From Asticcacaulis sp. MM231 (lineage in GTDB: Bacteria > Pseudomonadota > Alphaproteobacteria > Caulobacterales > Caulobacteraceae), in contig NZ_OZ075108.1 in the NCBI RefSeq assembly GCF_964186625.1, forward strand, positions 1,860,001-1,924,000: a stretch of DNA of 64,000 nucleotides. The letters run 5' to 3'. The notes under the pieces are model-generated. The model searched no databases, was not told the origin of the DNA, and worked only from the letters and a program-made list of their open reading frames with translations. The translations under genes were made by a program, and so were the position numbers. Position 1 is the first letter of the stretch, and the number at the start of each line of letters is the position of its first letter. Of this stretch, positions 62,913 to 64,000 are shown piece by piece.

Positions 62913-64000
62913 GTGGCGTCACAAATCAGCACACAGCCAGCCAGCGATAAGGTCGGCATGGGACGTATGCTCGCCTTCATAGCGCCGTGCGTTCCCTTTG
63001 CCGCCTTGGGTTTGCCGCTGGTCGCCACCCTGCCGGAATACTACGGCACCCAGCTTCAGTTGGGCGCAATGGTCGGCGCTATTTTCTTCATCGTTCGTTG
63101 CTTCGATATCCTGATCGATCCGGTATTGGGACACTGGATGGATCGCACGCGAACCAAGCTTGGCCGCTTCAAGTTATGGATGCTGATCTGTCTGCCCATC
63201 CTTTTCGTCAGCACCGGCTTTATCTTCATGGCGCAAAAAGGCGTCGGACCGATCTATCTCGGGCTTTGGCTGTTTGTGCTTTATGTCGGTTTCTCGATTG
63301 CGGCGCTCAGCCAGGCCAGTTGGGGCACGGTGCTCTCCACCGATTACAATGAGCGTTCGCGCATCTTTGCGTGGTGGCAGGTTGGCAATATTATCGGCAT
63401 TCTGGCGGCGGCGCTTATTCCTGTGATTATTCAAAGTCTTGGTTATAGCTATAATCTCGGCGTTCAGATCATGGGTGCCTTCATTATGCTCAGCCTGCCG
63501 ATCAGCATCGCCATTGCGCTGTGGGTGGTGCCGGAAAAAGTCTCGAACACCTCCACACATGATCTCAAACTCAGCCACTATTTCGATATGTGGAAGCGGA
63601 AGAACGTGCGCTGCATCCTGTGGGCGGATCTCTTCATGGGGTTGGCGCCGGGCGTGATGGCCGCCCTCTTCTTCTATTTCTTTGAAGAGACCAAGGGGCT
63701 GACGCGCATGGAGTGCAATATCGCCATGCTGCTCTATTTCGTGGCGGGCATTGTTGGCGCGCCGATCTGGACGATCGCCTCGAAACGCATGAGCAAGCAT
63801 AAGGTTTTGATCCTTTCCAGCCTGATCTTTGCCGCGCTCTATGCCGCCATGTATTTCGCGCCCAAGGGCAATTTTATTGTCTGCGCCGCCATGACATTTG
63901 CCAATGGTATCCCTTACGCTGCTTCGCTTTTGCTGACCCGTGCCTTGATGGCCGATATCGGCGATGAGGTCATGCTGGAGACCGGCCATGATCACAAGGG
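62913..64000 (+). CDS. GPH-type MFS sugar transporter (3' end outside window)
   Basis: Sugar-cation symporter of the glycoside-pentoside-hexuronide group in the inner membrane. The reading frame stays open to the window edge (362 residues visible, about ten helices). The family motif of the first cytoplasmic loop, DILIDPVLGHWMDRTRTKLG, is present near residue 70, followed by GRFKLWM, with further helices GIVGAPIWTIASKRMS and GNFIVCAAMTFANGIPYA. GTG 62913 follows GGGGGAAATC at suitable spacing. Substrate unknown; it could serve uptake of oligosaccharides released by enzymes such as the GH5 protein, which is speculation. Confidence 0.88.
   Translation, partial: MASQISTQPASDKVGMGRMLAFIAPCVPFAALGLPLVATLPEYYGTQLQLGAMVGAIFFIVRCFDILIDPVLGHWMDRTRTKLGRFKLWMLICLPILFVSTGFIFMAQKGVGPIYLGLWLFVLYVGFSIAALSQASWGTVLSTDYNERSRIFAWWQVGNIIGILAAALIPVIIQSLGYSYNLGVQIMGAFIMLSLPISIAIALWVVPEKVSNTSTHDLKLSHYFDMWKRKNVRCILWADLFMGLAPGVMAALFFYFFEETKGLTRMECNIAMLLYFVAGIVGAPIWTIASKRMSKHKVLILSSLIFAALYAAMYFAPKGNFIVCAAMTFANGIPYAASLLLTRALMADIGDEVMLETGHDHK

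Overview
The window is a chromosomal segment of an alphaproteobacterium, most likely a member of Caulobacterales (Caulobacter/Asticcacaulis-like). This is inferred from the clpX-lon-hup-tRNA-Val block followed by a full nuo operon, the nuoN-birA-coaX-rnj order, an NDUFS4-like complex I subunit, a PopA-like two-receiver/degenerate-GGDEF protein beside mfd, and promoter elements of the TTGAC...GCTAnnnC type. No 16S gene is present, so genus is not proven.

Layout. 1-4.8 kb: 3' part of clpX, lon, the HU gene and tRNA-Val (protein quality control and nucleoid). 4.8-9.5 kb, minus strand: a membrane endonuclease/exonuclease/phosphatase-family protein and a large type V autotransporter gene split by one frameshift. 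9.5-10.0 kb: a tandem duplication of a tRNA-Asp unit; one copy carries an extra base in the T loop. 10.3-28.9 kb: one long plus-strand operon, nuoABCD-(membrane protein)-EF-(TM2 protein)-GHIJKLMN-birA-coaX-rnj, with a Fur-like box ahead of nuoA. 29-34.6 kb: PHA synthase (minus), then a small secreted protein, glpX and recJ. 34.7-37.2 kb: tRNA-Glu, a double cold-shock-domain gene, a DUF192 protein, two tRNA-Pro genes, an NDUFS4-like gene and tRNA-Arg. 37.3-41.4 kb: sulfurtransferase and photolyase (minus, overlapping), then a glycosyltransferase and a lipid A-type acyltransferase. 41.4-42.9 kb: a complete IS1182-type insertion sequence placed exactly at the stop codon of the acyltransferase. 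43-50 kb: a DUF3089 protein, recG broken by one extra A, sdhE and mfd. 50-57.2 kb: PopA-like regulator, TusA-like protein, small envelope proteins, a LysR regulator, a candidate small RNA, a GH5 lipoprotein, a methyltransferase, a META-domain lipoprotein and tRNA-Ser. 57.4-64 kb: rlpA, the tmk-holB-tatD-metallohydrolase operon, a small membrane protein, a membrane-anchored methyltransferase and the 5' part of a GPH-type sugar transporter.

The core is housekeeping: respiration (complex I with two non-canonical operon members and accessory subunits elsewhere), proteolysis, DNA repair and replication. The least ordinary items are the tRNA-Asp duplication, the two uncharacterised membrane proteins inside the nuo operon, the histidine-rich loop in NuoL, the PopA-like protein without either receiver aspartate and with a nine-G coding tract, the PHA synthase with a basic tail, and the possible sRNA at about 54.0 kb. 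Three independent +1 events (autotransporter, tRNA-Asp copy, recG) should be checked against raw reads before being taken as biology. I did not find a convincing new defence or mobile system.
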